DNA from: Psychroflexus montanilacus
Lineage (GTDB): Bacteria; Bacteroidota; Bacteroidia; Flavobacteriales; Flavobacteriaceae
DNA length: 64,000 nucleotides
Assembly: GCF_020164535.1 (NCBI RefSeq)
Contig: NZ_JAIQZC010000003.1
Coordinates: 186,001 to 250,000 of the forward strand
Reading direction: 5' to 3'
The position numbers and the translations under genes are program-made. The notes under the pieces were generated by a model that was not told the DNA's origin, searched no databases, and saw nothing but the letters and a program-made list of their open reading frames with translations. Position 1 is the stretch's first letter. Every line of letters begins with the position of its first letter. This document shows, piece after piece, positions 36,932-44,843 of this stretch.

Positions 36932-37826
36932 ACGTGTCTTAGCTCTTATCGCTGCCTTTGTAGCCACTTCAATTTTCGGGATCAATCACACGCTAGCGAA
37001 GGGATTGATGCCAGATTATGTCCAGCCACTTGGGTTTATAACGATACGAGTTTTGGGTGCTGGTATTTTATTTTGGACCGTCAGTCTTTTCATCAAAAAC
37101 GAAAGAATAAAACGAGAGCACTGGCCCAGATTGCTGCTCAGTGCAGTTTTTGGGATGGTCATCAATATGCTGTTTTTTTTCAAAGGGCTTAGCTTATCTA
37201 CACCCATCAATAGCTCAGTAATAGTTACCATTACTCCTATTTTAGTGTTTGTCTTGTCTGCGGTCCTGATTCGAGAAAAAATCACAATTTTAAAGGGCTC
37301 TGGAGCACTTATTGGGTTATTTGGAGGTCTTACACTTATTCTTTTTGGAGTTCAGCAGGAAGTAGGAGCGCCTAATATTCCTTTAGGTAATGTCTTGCTT
37401 TTGATCAATGCTTTGTCCTATGGTATGTTTCTGATTGTCGCCAAACCTTTAACCAAAACTTACCACCCTATTACATTGATGCGGTGGTTGTTCTTGACGG
37501 CGATACTTATCAATCTACCTATTGGCTGGTCAGAATTCCGAGAAGTTGACTGGGTGAACATGCCTTTCTCTGCAGCCTGGCGTATTGGATTTGTAGTGCT
37601 TGGAACCACTTTTACCACTTATTTATTGAATATTTTTGCACTTAAGCATTTGTCTGCTTCTACCATTGGTGTTTTTACCTATCTACAACCAGTAATTGCT
37701 ATAGCTTTTGCAATTATCTCTGGAGCAGATGAGTTGAATATTTTAAAGATTATTGCTGCTATTCTTGTATTCTTAGGTGTGTTTATGGTGTCCAAAAACC
37801 CAGCGAGAAAGAGGGCTCGAGCTTAA
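36924..37826 (+). CDS. DMT superfamily permease (EamA family)
   Basis: The 300-residue protein has ten helices in two EamA repeats, the first ending near residue 140 and the second beginning at NVLLLINALSYGMFLIVAK. PVIAIAFAIISGADELN is the usual end of the second repeat. These permeases export or import small metabolites, and the substrate cannot be deduced. It overlaps the Spx/ArsC-like gene by eight bases. Confidence 0.88.
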   Translation: MSKRVLALIAAFVATSIFGINHTLAKGLMPDYVQPLGFITIRVLGAGILFWTVSLFIKNERIKREHWPRLLLSAVFGMVINMLFFFKGLSLSTPINSSVIVTITPILVFVLSAVLIREKITILKGSGALIGLFGGLTLILFGVQQEVGAPNIPLGNVLLLINALSYGMFLIVAKPLTKTYHPITLMRWLFLTAILINLPIGWSEFREVDWVNMPFSAAWRIGFVVLGTTFTTYLLNIFALKHLSASTIGVFTYLQPVIAIAFAIISGADELNILKIIAAILVFLGVFMVSKNPARKRARA

Positions 37827-37895
37827 ATTTCTTCGGAATTTGATACGAGTTACTACTATTTTTTCAGATATTTAGCTTTATAAATTTTACTTTAA

Positions 37896-38360
37896 ATGAA
37901 ACTACGTCTGTATTTATCTTGCTTAATACTTATTGCTTTTATATCGTGTAAGAAGACAACTAAAACTGAAGCCAAACCTGAGCAAGACACTAATGAACCT
38001 ACCCAGTCTTTCAAGGATGAGCATAATAGCCAAAATTCTCTGGATTGGTCTGGCGTCTATACGGGAATAATTCCCTGTGCAGATTGTGAAGGGATTCAAA
38101 CCCGTATTGAGCTTCAGTCGGATTTAACTTATCAAAAAAGCATAAAGTACTTAGGAAAAAGTCAAGAGTTTTATTCATCAGAAGGTAAATTCAATTGGGA
38201 TGAAGCAGGAAATTCAATTCAATTTCAAAATGAAGATCCGCCCAATTCCTATAAGGTTGTTGAAAATGCTCTAATAGTTTTAGATATGAAGGATCAGGAG
38301 ATTGAAGGCGACCTGAAGTCAAAATACCGTTTAGAGAAAGATAATTCAGCAGAGGAGTAG
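37896..38360 (+). CDS. NlpE-like lipoprotein
   Basis: The 154-residue protein has a lipoprotein signal with lipobox FISC (Cys 18) and, from about residue 51, the NlpE N-terminal domain: SGVYTGIIPCADCEGIQTRIEL, where the CxxC may bind copper. NlpE in enterobacteria senses envelope and copper stress. Here only the N-terminal domain is present, as is common in Bacteroidota. It has no clear operon partner and precedes the ArsO-like gene by 32 bases. Confidence 0.84.
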   Translation: MKLRLYLSCLILIAFISCKKTTKTEAKPEQDTNEPTQSFKDEHNSQNSLDWSGVYTGIIPCADCEGIQTRIELQSDLTYQKSIKYLGKSQEFYSSEGKFNWDEAGNSIQFQNEDPPNSYKVVENALIVLDMKDQEIEGDLKSKYRLEKDNSAEE

Positions 38361-38392
38361 TATTATTAATCTAAGTTTCTTAAACTTAGACC

Positions 38393-39451
38393 ATGTCAGA
38401 AAAAATATACGATCTCATTATTATAGGAGGCGGTCAAAGTGCTTTGGCCTGTGGGTTTTTCCTAAGACGAAAAGATTTGGATTACCTTATCTTAGACGAT
38501 CAAGACTCCTGTGGAGCCTCCTGGAATCACGCTTGGAAATCCCTCACCTTATTTTCGCCACCAGAACACAGTTCTCTTCCAGGCTGGCAGATGCCAGAAT
38601 CTGAAGGTGAATTTCCAAGCCGAGAGGAAACCATCAGTTACCTTTGCCAGTATGAAGATCGCTACAAGTTTCCTATAGAACGCCCTGTAAAAGTGATTTC
38701 AGTAGAAAAAGAGGATGGTATTTTCAATATCAAAACCAATACTGGAGATTACACTTCCAAGTCGGTGATTTCGGCCACAGGCACTTTCCAAAATCCCTTC
38801 ATTCCAGAAGTAAAAGGTCGGGATAAATTTGAAGGAGAACAGCTGCATTCTTCAGATTACCTCAGTCCAGATAAATTTAAAGGTCAAAAAGTAGTTATTG
38901 TAGGCGAGGGCAATTCTGGAGCTCAAATTCTTGCCGAAGTGTCTAAGGTTGCAGAGACATTTTGGTGCACACGCAATGCTCCGGAATATTTACCAGACGA
39001 TGTGGATGGTAGAGTTTTGTTTGATGTGGCCTCTGCAAAATATTATGCGGAAAAGAAAGGCGAAAAATTTGACAGCTCCAAATTCAATTTGGGAAACATC
39101 GTCATGGTACCTTCGGTCAAAGAAGCAAGAGAGCGTGACGTATTGCACTCCGTGGGTCCATTACAAAGCATCACCAAAGAGGGAGTGATTTTGGAAGATG
39201 GAACTCACCAACCTGTTGACGTCGTCATTTGGTGTACTGGATTTGGCTACTCTACTGGTATTTTAGAAAATTTGGTGTCCACAGATAACAAAGGAAAAGT
39301 CCCGACGGAGACGACTAAATCCAAAGAAACTGAAGGCCTTTGGCTGGTAGGTTACGGCGGATGGACTGGGTTTGCTTCTGCAACTATCATTGGTGTTGGG
39401 CGCTACGCCAAACAAACCATCGATGAAGTTGGTGAATTTCTAAAAAATTAA
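38393..39451 (+). CDS. ArsO-like flavin-dependent oxidoreductase
   Basis: The 352-residue protein has an FAD-binding GGGQSALACG near residue 13 and an NADPH-binding GEGNSGAQIL near residue 171. The stretch LTLFSPPEHSSLPGWQMP near residue 49 is what I associate with ArsO, the flavoprotein encoded in some ars operons. ArsO's reaction is not settled. The nearest arsenic genes (arsR-acr3-arsC) lie 2.6 kb downstream, separated by an opposing gene. It could instead be another group B flavoprotein monooxygenase of the same family. Confidence 0.75.
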   Translation: MSEKIYDLIIIGGGQSALACGFFLRRKDLDYLILDDQDSCGASWNHAWKSLTLFSPPEHSSLPGWQMPESEGEFPSREETISYLCQYEDRYKFPIERPVKVISVEKEDGIFNIKTNTGDYTSKSVISATGTFQNPFIPEVKGRDKFEGEQLHSSDYLSPDKFKGQKVVIVGEGNSGAQILAEVSKVAETFWCTRNAPEYLPDDVDGRVLFDVASAKYYAEKKGEKFDSSKFNLGNIVMVPSVKEARERDVLHSVGPLQSITKEGVILEDGTHQPVDVVIWCTGFGYSTGILENLVSTDNKGKVPTETTKSKETEGLWLVGYGGWTGFASATIIGVGRYAKQTIDEVGEFLKN

Positions 39452-39483
39452 TCGACTCTTAGTTCTGACAAAGCTTGGAGCTA

Positions 39484-39514
39484 AACCTCACAGGTCTTTA
39501 AGAGCTGAGAGGTT
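39484..39514. terminator. Hairpin between convergent genes, flavobacterial repeat type
   Basis: AACCTCACAG (39484-39493) pairs with CTGAGAGGTT (39505-39514) with a single mismatch. It lies between the ArsO-like gene and the DUF5916 gene, which converge, so it may terminate both. The arms resemble a palindrome common between genes in flavobacterial genomes. Confidence 0.55.
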
Positions 39515-39525
39515 AATACCAAAAA

Positions 39526-41958
39526 TTAAATCTCTTCTGAAGTAAAAACAGATTTCGCTTTGTTTACATCCAGAAAGTATTGAAGCCGAATAGATACTGT
39601 ATGCTGGATATCCTGCTGAAACAAATCAGTAAAAGTTGTTTCAAAATTATTTTGAGCTTCTTCAGTATTGCTGAACAATTGGTTTCTGTATAAAGCCGTT
39701 AAAAAACTACCTGGTGCAAATTGCCATGAATAATTCAAGTCTAAGTTCCAAGTACTAAAATTGATATCTGGGCTGCTAGGTAAGTCGTTCTTTGGAAGAT
39801 CTAGATTTTCAGAAAGTCTACCATTGGGGTTCAAATCATACATAAATTCATCATACAATACCGTATCCCAATAGTGACGCAGCTGTAATTTTAATCCGTG
39901 AAAAGGATTGAAATTATAATTAGCGGAAATACTATTGGTCAAAATTTGTCTGTCACGTTCCCCAAAAATGGGTTCTTCTTCAAGAAAGCTTGCAAAACCC
40001 CTGTCATTGATGCGATTGTCGAAAGTAAAACTGTAGACCATAAAGAAAAAGTCGTTAAATCGTACTCTAGGCTCTACATTTATATTGTAAGCATAAGATT
40101 CTCTTCCGCTTTCCAAAAATGTATTGACATTGCTTCGGATATCAATAGCAAATTTTCTGTTGTAGTTGGAGGAGAGAAACCCACCAACATTTGTGAAATT
40201 CTCATAGATAAAGAAGCGACCGTCTACGCGTGGTTCAAAATAATCAAACTGCCTTCCAGGCTCCATACCAATATTGAAACCATAGGTGTCAAGTTTTAGA
40301 GAATTTGCGAAAAAATCAGCACCGAGTTCCAGGCCTGTATATGTATTTGGTGTAGCGAGTTGCTTATAGAGGGATGAAAAACTTATGGTATAGCTTTGGA
40401 AATTGGCTGTGGGTTCAAAAATCCTGTAGGAGGCATTAGCGGAGAAATTATTGAAATTATTCCTAAGTAAAAGTCCTAAATCATTGATGTCGTATTTATC
40501 ATCGGCGTATTCATGACCCAGTGCAAATTGATATTGGTCACTTATTTTAGCTACTTCAAGTGCAGAGCTAAAGCCAGTGGTGTTATCATCAGCTTCATTG
40601 ATGTGACTCATCTTGATTTCTCCAGCCAGTTTATAGGTGTTACTTTTATTAATCAGGTCAAATAAAGCCCCAGTGACATTCGCATTCCTAGCGCTCCCCG
40701 ATCTGGTAACATTAGTGTTGATTAAGCTCACTGAAGAATTTCTATTGAATTGCTGATCGGCAACCAGGATGTTATAATTTGCCAAAGGTTCTACTTCAGT
40801 TTGACGGGCAGTATTGTTCAAAGTGTCGATAACAGTGGCTTTCGTAGATTCTGTCACCGCGTTAAAGACACCAATTCCAAGACCATTTTTGAGTCTGCCT
40901 GACATTTTGATGGCATTGATCAAGTCTACTTCATCTGGCAGGGTTTCAACGACTTCATCATTATTTAAATTAACTGAGCCTGTGGGTTCATTGCCAACTC
41001 GCCGCGAAAAAAATAAATCTCCCTTGGTGAAAAGATCTACACCTTCAGTAAAAAACTGACGTTGTTCTGCAAACGTTTGTTCAAAAGGACCAAGATTTAA
41101 AACGACATCGTCAAATCTAGCCTGGCTAAAATCAGGGATAAGTGTAGCGTCAAGGGTTAAGTTATCGGTGATGCCGTATTTAAGATCCATACCCAATTTA
41201 AAATCAGTAGAAGTTTTGTCCCCAATGCTGTTGACGATTCCAGTCGTAAACGGATATAAATTTAAGCGTAGTGGAGGTTCAAGGTTATTTACACCTATCA
41301 ATTCTCCATGGTACAAGCCTTCGTAACCTTTGGTTCTGTCGATAGGATTCCAGGCATATTCAGAGCGTTCTCTTCTAAAATACCTTCGGAATTGGACCCC
41401 CCAGGTCTGAACGTCTTCCTTTGGGAATCTAAGCGTTCTATAAGGAATTTTCATCTCCAGTTGCCATCCAAAGCTTGTTTTTTTTACCGCACTTTCCCAT
41501 ACGGCATTCCACCCAAAATCCTGTCCTATGCTTGGAGAAGATAATGCATCAGCCTGAGTTCCTGAGCTGAAAACAATAAATTGAGTATCATTTTGCGCAT
41601 CGTTATTGGGGTTGAGCACCAACGTAAAATAATCGGTCTGGCCAAACTCATCCCGGATGGTATTTTGGCTCATGATTTTGTTGGGGTCGTCGTATAGCTT
41701 TGCCGAAACGAATACAGCCTCGTCAGTATAGTATAATTTAACTTCAGTTCTTCTGTCTGGAGTTGCAGCAAGATTGAGGTTGGGAGTGAACTGTATAAAA
41801 TTGGTAGCGACATCAAGGTTTTGCCAGACTTCATCTGTGAGGTCACCGTCAATCACAGCAGATTCATCTTGCCTCACAATGTTGTATTGCTTTTTGTCTT
41901 GAGCTATTCCTACACATACTGATAAGTAAATAAACAGGCAGACACAACGTCCAATCAT
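39526..41958 (-). CDS. DUF5916 outer-membrane protein with CBM9-like domain
   Basis: The 810-residue protein has a signal peptide (ending at GIAQ, residue 20), a carbohydrate-binding-family-9-like N-terminal domain (IDGDLTDEVWQNLDVATNFIQFTP to about residue 220) and a long beta-barrel-like C-terminal region (from GKRGDLFFSRRVG-type strands, near residue 300, to LQYFLDV). This layout is the DUF5916 family, common in Bacteroidota and without a proven function. It is convergent with the ArsO-like gene and divergent from arsR, so its place may be accidental. Confidence 0.82.
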   Translation of the reverse strand: MIGRCVCLFIYLSVCVGIAQDKKQYNIVRQDESAVIDGDLTDEVWQNLDVATNFIQFTPNLNLAATPDRRTEVKLYYTDEAVFVSAKLYDDPNKIMSQNTIRDEFGQTDYFTLVLNPNNDAQNDTQFIVFSSGTQADALSSPSIGQDFGWNAVWESAVKKTSFGWQLEMKIPYRTLRFPKEDVQTWGVQFRRYFRRERSEYAWNPIDRTKGYEGLYHGELIGVNNLEPPLRLNLYPFTTGIVNSIGDKTSTDFKLGMDLKYGITDNLTLDATLIPDFSQARFDDVVLNLGPFEQTFAEQRQFFTEGVDLFTKGDLFFSRRVGNEPTGSVNLNNDEVVETLPDEVDLINAIKMSGRLKNGLGIGVFNAVTESTKATVIDTLNNTARQTEVEPLANYNILVADQQFNRNSSVSLINTNVTRSGSARNANVTGALFDLINKSNTYKLAGEIKMSHINEADDNTTGFSSALEVAKISDQYQFALGHEYADDKYDINDLGLLLRNNFNNFSANASYRIFEPTANFQSYTISFSSLYKQLATPNTYTGLELGADFFANSLKLDTYGFNIGMEPGRQFDYFEPRVDGRFFIYENFTNVGGFLSSNYNRKFAIDIRSNVNTFLESGRESYAYNINVEPRVRFNDFFFMVYSFTFDNRINDRGFASFLEEEPIFGERDRQILTNSISANYNFNPFHGLKLQLRHYWDTVLYDEFMYDLNPNGRLSENLDLPKNDLPSSPDINFSTWNLDLNYSWQFAPGSFLTALYRNQLFSNTEEAQNNFETTFTDLFQQDIQHTVSIRLQYFLDVNKAKSVFTSEEI

Positions 41959-42039
41959 AAGGGCTTTTATTTTTTGAAGGGCAAATTTACATTCCTAAGA
42001 CTTTAAGGAGTGAAAGAAGTTGAAAACTTTCTTTTGAAT

Positions 42040-42070
42040 TTTGTGAGCTGAACTATTCATCGTAATATTG
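42040..42070 (+). promoter_or_regulatory. Promoter of the ars operon
   Basis: TTTG at 42040-42043 and TAATATTG at 42063-42070 are separated by 19 bases, the best full Bacteroidota promoter (-33 TTTG, -7 TAnnTTTG) in the window. The arsR ATG is 20 bases downstream. Confidence 0.7.
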
Positions 42071-42088
42071 CAATATAAAGTTATTACG
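42061..42088. promoter_or_regulatory. Probable ArsR operator
   Basis: CGTAATA at 42061-42067 is mirrored by TATTACG at 42082-42088, and inside it ATATTGCAATAT (42065-42076) is a perfect palindrome. Both overlap the -7 box and likely transcription start, so bound ArsR would block transcription until arsenite is sensed. Confidence 0.6.
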
Positions 42089-42090
42089 AT

Positions 42091-42420
42091 ATGGGAATTA
42101 CGCGATCAGATCTTTTTACAGATAAGCAAAATGAATTTGCACAACTAGCTAAAGTCTTTGGACATCCGGCAAGACTAGCAATTTTAGAGTTTATATTGAA
42201 ATCTAATTCCTGTATTTGTGGGGATTTGGTTGAAGAACTGGGCTTAGCTCAATCCACCATAAGTCAGCATTTGAAAGAATTAAAGAATGCAGGCATCATC
42301 AAAGGGAATATTGAAGGTGCTTCGGTTTGTTACTGCATTAATGAAGAGAAATGGTATGAGATGAAATTGATTTTCAATGAGCTTTTTGATCGCTATCCTA
42401 ATTCTAAAGATTGTTGTTAA
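42091..42420 (+). CDS. arsR: ArsR family arsenic-responsive repressor
   Basis: The 109-residue winged-helix regulator has LAKVFGHPARLAILEFI, the recognition helix region LGLAQSTISQHLKELKNAGI, and a CICGD motif (C41, C43) just before it that can bind arsenite. A CC pair ends the protein (C108, C109) and may take part. The gene is the first of the ars operon and its own promoter region contains a matching palindrome. Metal specificity is inferred from acr3 and the reductase downstream. Confidence 0.92.
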   Translation: MGITRSDLFTDKQNEFAQLAKVFGHPARLAILEFILKSNSCICGDLVEELGLAQSTISQHLKELKNAGIIKGNIEGASVCYCINEEKWYEMKLIFNELFDRYPNSKDCC

Positions 42421-42456
42421 ACAAAATTATCTCCATTTGATTATAATTTAAGCAAT

Positions 42457-42485
42457 TTAACCACAGAGACACGAAGTATACGAAG
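42457..42485 (+). repeat. Intergenic element of the ACCACAGAGACAC type
   Basis: Between arsR and the DUF6428 gene the sequence contains AACCACAGAGACACGAAG, which resembles a dispersed intergenic sequence that I have seen in many environmental bacterial genomes. No second copy is in this window, so the call rests on memory. Confidence 0.35.
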
Positions 42486-42515
42486 ATTTATAAAACATCA
42501 TTTAACTATAACATT

Positions 42516-42965
42516 ATGACACTCAAACAAGTAAAAGACCATTTAGCTCAACTAGACACTTTGCAGTTTCAATTGCCAGACCGAACCACCGTTCCTTCTC
42601 ATTTTCATGTCACAGAAGTGGGGCAGGTGACCAAAGATTTTATCGACTGTGGAGGAACTTTGAGACATGAAAAAGTGGTGAATTTTCAACTTTGGAATGC
42701 AGATGACGTCGATCACAGGTTGCAGCCTAAAAAACTTAAAAACATAATCCAACTTTCCGAAAAGAAACTCTTTATCGATGATAGACTGGAAGTTGAGGTA
42801 GAATACCAGGGCAATACTATTGGTAAATACCATTTAGACTTTAGCGATGGCAAATTTCAACTAGTAAGTACACTTACAGACTGCCTGGCCAAAGATAAAT
42901 GCGGTATTCCAGAACCTGAAGTTGTTGAACAAAATTCCTGTGCTTCAGGTTCTGGATGCTGTTGA
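42516..42965 (+). CDS. DUF6428 family protein of the ars operon, Cys-rich C-terminus
   Basis: The 149-residue protein is soluble and matches DUF6428, a family known to me only next to arsR and acr3 in Bacteroidota. Notable parts are the FHVTEVGQVTKDFIDCGGT segment (residues 29-47) with His and Cys, and a C-terminal tail CASGSGCC. The five visible C-terminal cysteines counted from CLAKDKC could bind arsenite. It may be an arsenic-binding chaperone or sensor, which is inference. It begins 95 bases after arsR. Confidence 0.78.
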   Translation: MTLKQVKDHLAQLDTLQFQLPDRTTVPSHFHVTEVGQVTKDFIDCGGTLRHEKVVNFQLWNADDVDHRLQPKKLKNIIQLSEKKLFIDDRLEVEVEYQGNTIGKYHLDFSDGKFQLVSTLTDCLAKDKCGIPEPEVVEQNSCASGSGCC

Positions 42966-43024
42966 TGGCTTACCAATGCGATGTAGGCAGTTTCGACTTG
43001 ACCAGATTCTCCATAGCTGTTAGC

Positions 43025-43126
43025 TCGAGTGGTACGAAATAAAATGTAGCGCTGTATCTGGAGCTAGTTTAAAAGAAGACTATGAAGCCAGTTTTCTATA
43101 CGATTTTATTCCATAAAATCACTCGA
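43025..43126. repeat. Imperfect inverted repeat between DUF6428 and acr3
   Basis: TCGAGTG at 43025-43031, continued by AATAAAAT, is mirrored by ATTTTATT at 43103-43110 and CACTCGA at 43120-43126. The intergenic stretch 42966-43161 holds no gene. It may be a degraded palindromic repeat or a terminator-like fold. Confidence 0.4.
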
Positions 43127-43161
43127 ACTGACAACAACTTAAAATATATTTTATTACAATA

Positions 43162-44172
43162 ATGGGAAAATTTGAAAGGTACTTAAGCTTATGGGTGGCT
43201 TTGGCCATCATCACAGGAATCAGTATTGGTAGATTGTTTGGAGATTCCATTGAATTTTTAAGCGAATTGGAGATTGCTAAAGTTAATCTCCCTGTAGCGA
43301 TTCTGGTGTGGATGATGATCTATCCCATGATGGTTCAAATCGATTTTTCTTCCATAAAAAATGTGACCAAAAACAGTAAAGGCATTGGCCTCACTTTGGT
43401 CATCAACTGGTTGATTAAACCTTTTACAATGGCCTTTTTTGCCTGGTTGTTTTTAGATCAGATTTTTCAAGCTTACTTATCTCCAGAGGATGCTCAGCAA
43501 TATATTGCTGGAGCGATTATTCTTGGGGCAGCGCCTTGTACCGCAATGGTGTTTGTCTGGTCTTACCTGACCAAAGGAGATGCTAATTATACTTTGGTAC
43601 AAGTCTCCATTAACGATTTGATTCTTCTGGTGCTGTTTATTCCTATAGTAAGGTTTCTGCTGGGGGTTACCGATATTGAAATTCCTTACGACACTTTGAT
43701 TTATTCTATATTGATTTTTGTAGTGATTCCCCTTACAGCCGGGTATGTCTCCAATAAATTTTTGATTAAAAAGCACGGACTGAAATGGTTTAATTCGGTT
43801 TTCTTGGCCAAATTGAAACCCGTATCTATGATTGCCTTAATCACTACTTTGGTGCTTTTGTTTGCTTTTCAGGGTGATAAAATCATCAATAATCCTTTTG
43901 ATATTTTACTGATTGCGGTGCCTTTGACGATACAAACCTATTTCATCTTTTTTATCACCTGGTTTGTTGGTCGATATCTAAAATTGAAGCATAACGTATG
44001 TGCGCCTTCTGCTATGATTGGTGCGAGTAACTTTTTTGAGCTGGCGGTTGCCGTGGCCATCTCTTTATTTGGGCTTAATTCTGGGGCTTCACTGGCGACG
44101 GTGGTAGGAATTCTTATTGAGGTTCCTGTTATGTTATCTTTAGTCGCTCTGGCTAATAAGTGGAGGTATTAA
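43162..44172 (+). CDS. acr3: Arsenite efflux permease Acr3
   Basis: The 336-residue protein has ten helices and the Acr3 signature GAAPCTAMVFVWSYL, whose cysteine is essential in characterised homologues, plus PSAMIGASNFFELAVAVAI near the C-terminus. It exports arsenite using the proton-motive force. The upstream ArsR-type regulator and the downstream phosphatase-like reductase complete the usual ars set. Confidence 0.94.
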   Translation: MGKFERYLSLWVALAIITGISIGRLFGDSIEFLSELEIAKVNLPVAILVWMMIYPMMVQIDFSSIKNVTKNSKGIGLTLVINWLIKPFTMAFFAWLFLDQIFQAYLSPEDAQQYIAGAIILGAAPCTAMVFVWSYLTKGDANYTLVQVSINDLILLVLFIPIVRFLLGVTDIEIPYDTLIYSILIFVVIPLTAGYVSNKFLIKKHGLKWFNSVFLAKLKPVSMIALITTLVLLFAFQGDKIINNPFDILLIAVPLTIQTYFIFFITWFVGRYLKLKHNVCAPSAMIGASNFFELAVAVAISLFGLNSGASLATVVGILIEVPVMLSLVALANKWRY

Positions 44173-44207
44173 TTATTAAGTTTGTCATCTATCCAACATC
44201 AGCATTT

Positions 44208-44843
44208 ATGTTTCCAAGAATAGAAAAACTTTGTAGAAAATTTGAAAGTGAACGCGATTCAATTTCAGCAGAAAGAAAGCATGTCTTAAAAAATATAGCC
44301 ATAGCTATAGATTCTCAGATTGAAAAAAATGGGAAATCTCAATTGATATACATTTGTACACATAACTCCAGAAGAAGTCATTTTGGCCAAATTTGGGCAA
44401 GAGTTGCTGCAGAGTTTTATGGTCTTTCTTCCAAGATTCAGGTCTTTTCTGGCGGTACAGAAGTAACAGCATTGCATCCTAACTCCATAACAGCTCTGGA
44501 AACTATGTGTTTTCAAGTGAGTCAAAATGCTGATGAAATAAATCCAAGGTATGAAGTTAAATTTGGAGATCAACTTTCAACTACATGTTTTTCTAAAGTT
44601 TATGATGCTTCTGAAAATCCAAAAGAAGATTTTTTGGCGATAATGACCTGCTCCCATGCTGATAAAAACTGTCCATTTATACCAGGTGCATCCTCAAGAT
44701 TTTCTACGCCTTATGAAGATCCAAAACTGTTTGATAATACCAAGCTTCAAGACCAAAAGTATTTGGAACGAGCTGTAGAAATTGGTAAAGAGGTTTTTTA
44801 TATGATGTCTTTAACTCAACTTTCAAAAAAAAACTATACTTAA
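44208..44843 (+). CDS. arsC: Low-molecular-weight phosphatase-like arsenate reductase
   Basis: The 211-residue protein starts at ATG 44208. The phosphatase loop CTHNSRRS (C50, CX5R) sits in the LIYICTHNSRRSHFG strand-loop-helix, and further cysteines follow in MTCSHADKNCPF near residues 146-154. The family includes thioredoxin-linked arsenate reductases, which turn arsenate into arsenite for Acr3. It is longer than classic ArsC by an N-terminal helical part of about 40 residues. Its last 21 bases overlap the end of the convergent DUF3667 gene. Confidence 0.87.
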   Translation: MFPRIEKLCRKFESERDSISAERKHVLKNIAIAIDSQIEKNGKSQLIYICTHNSRRSHFGQIWARVAAEFYGLSSKIQVFSGGTEVTALHPNSITALETMCFQVSQNADEINPRYEVKFGDQLSTTCFSKVYDASENPKEDFLAIMTCSHADKNCPFIPGASSRFSTPYEDPKLFDNTKLQDQKYLERAVEIGKEVFYMMSLTQLSKKNYT

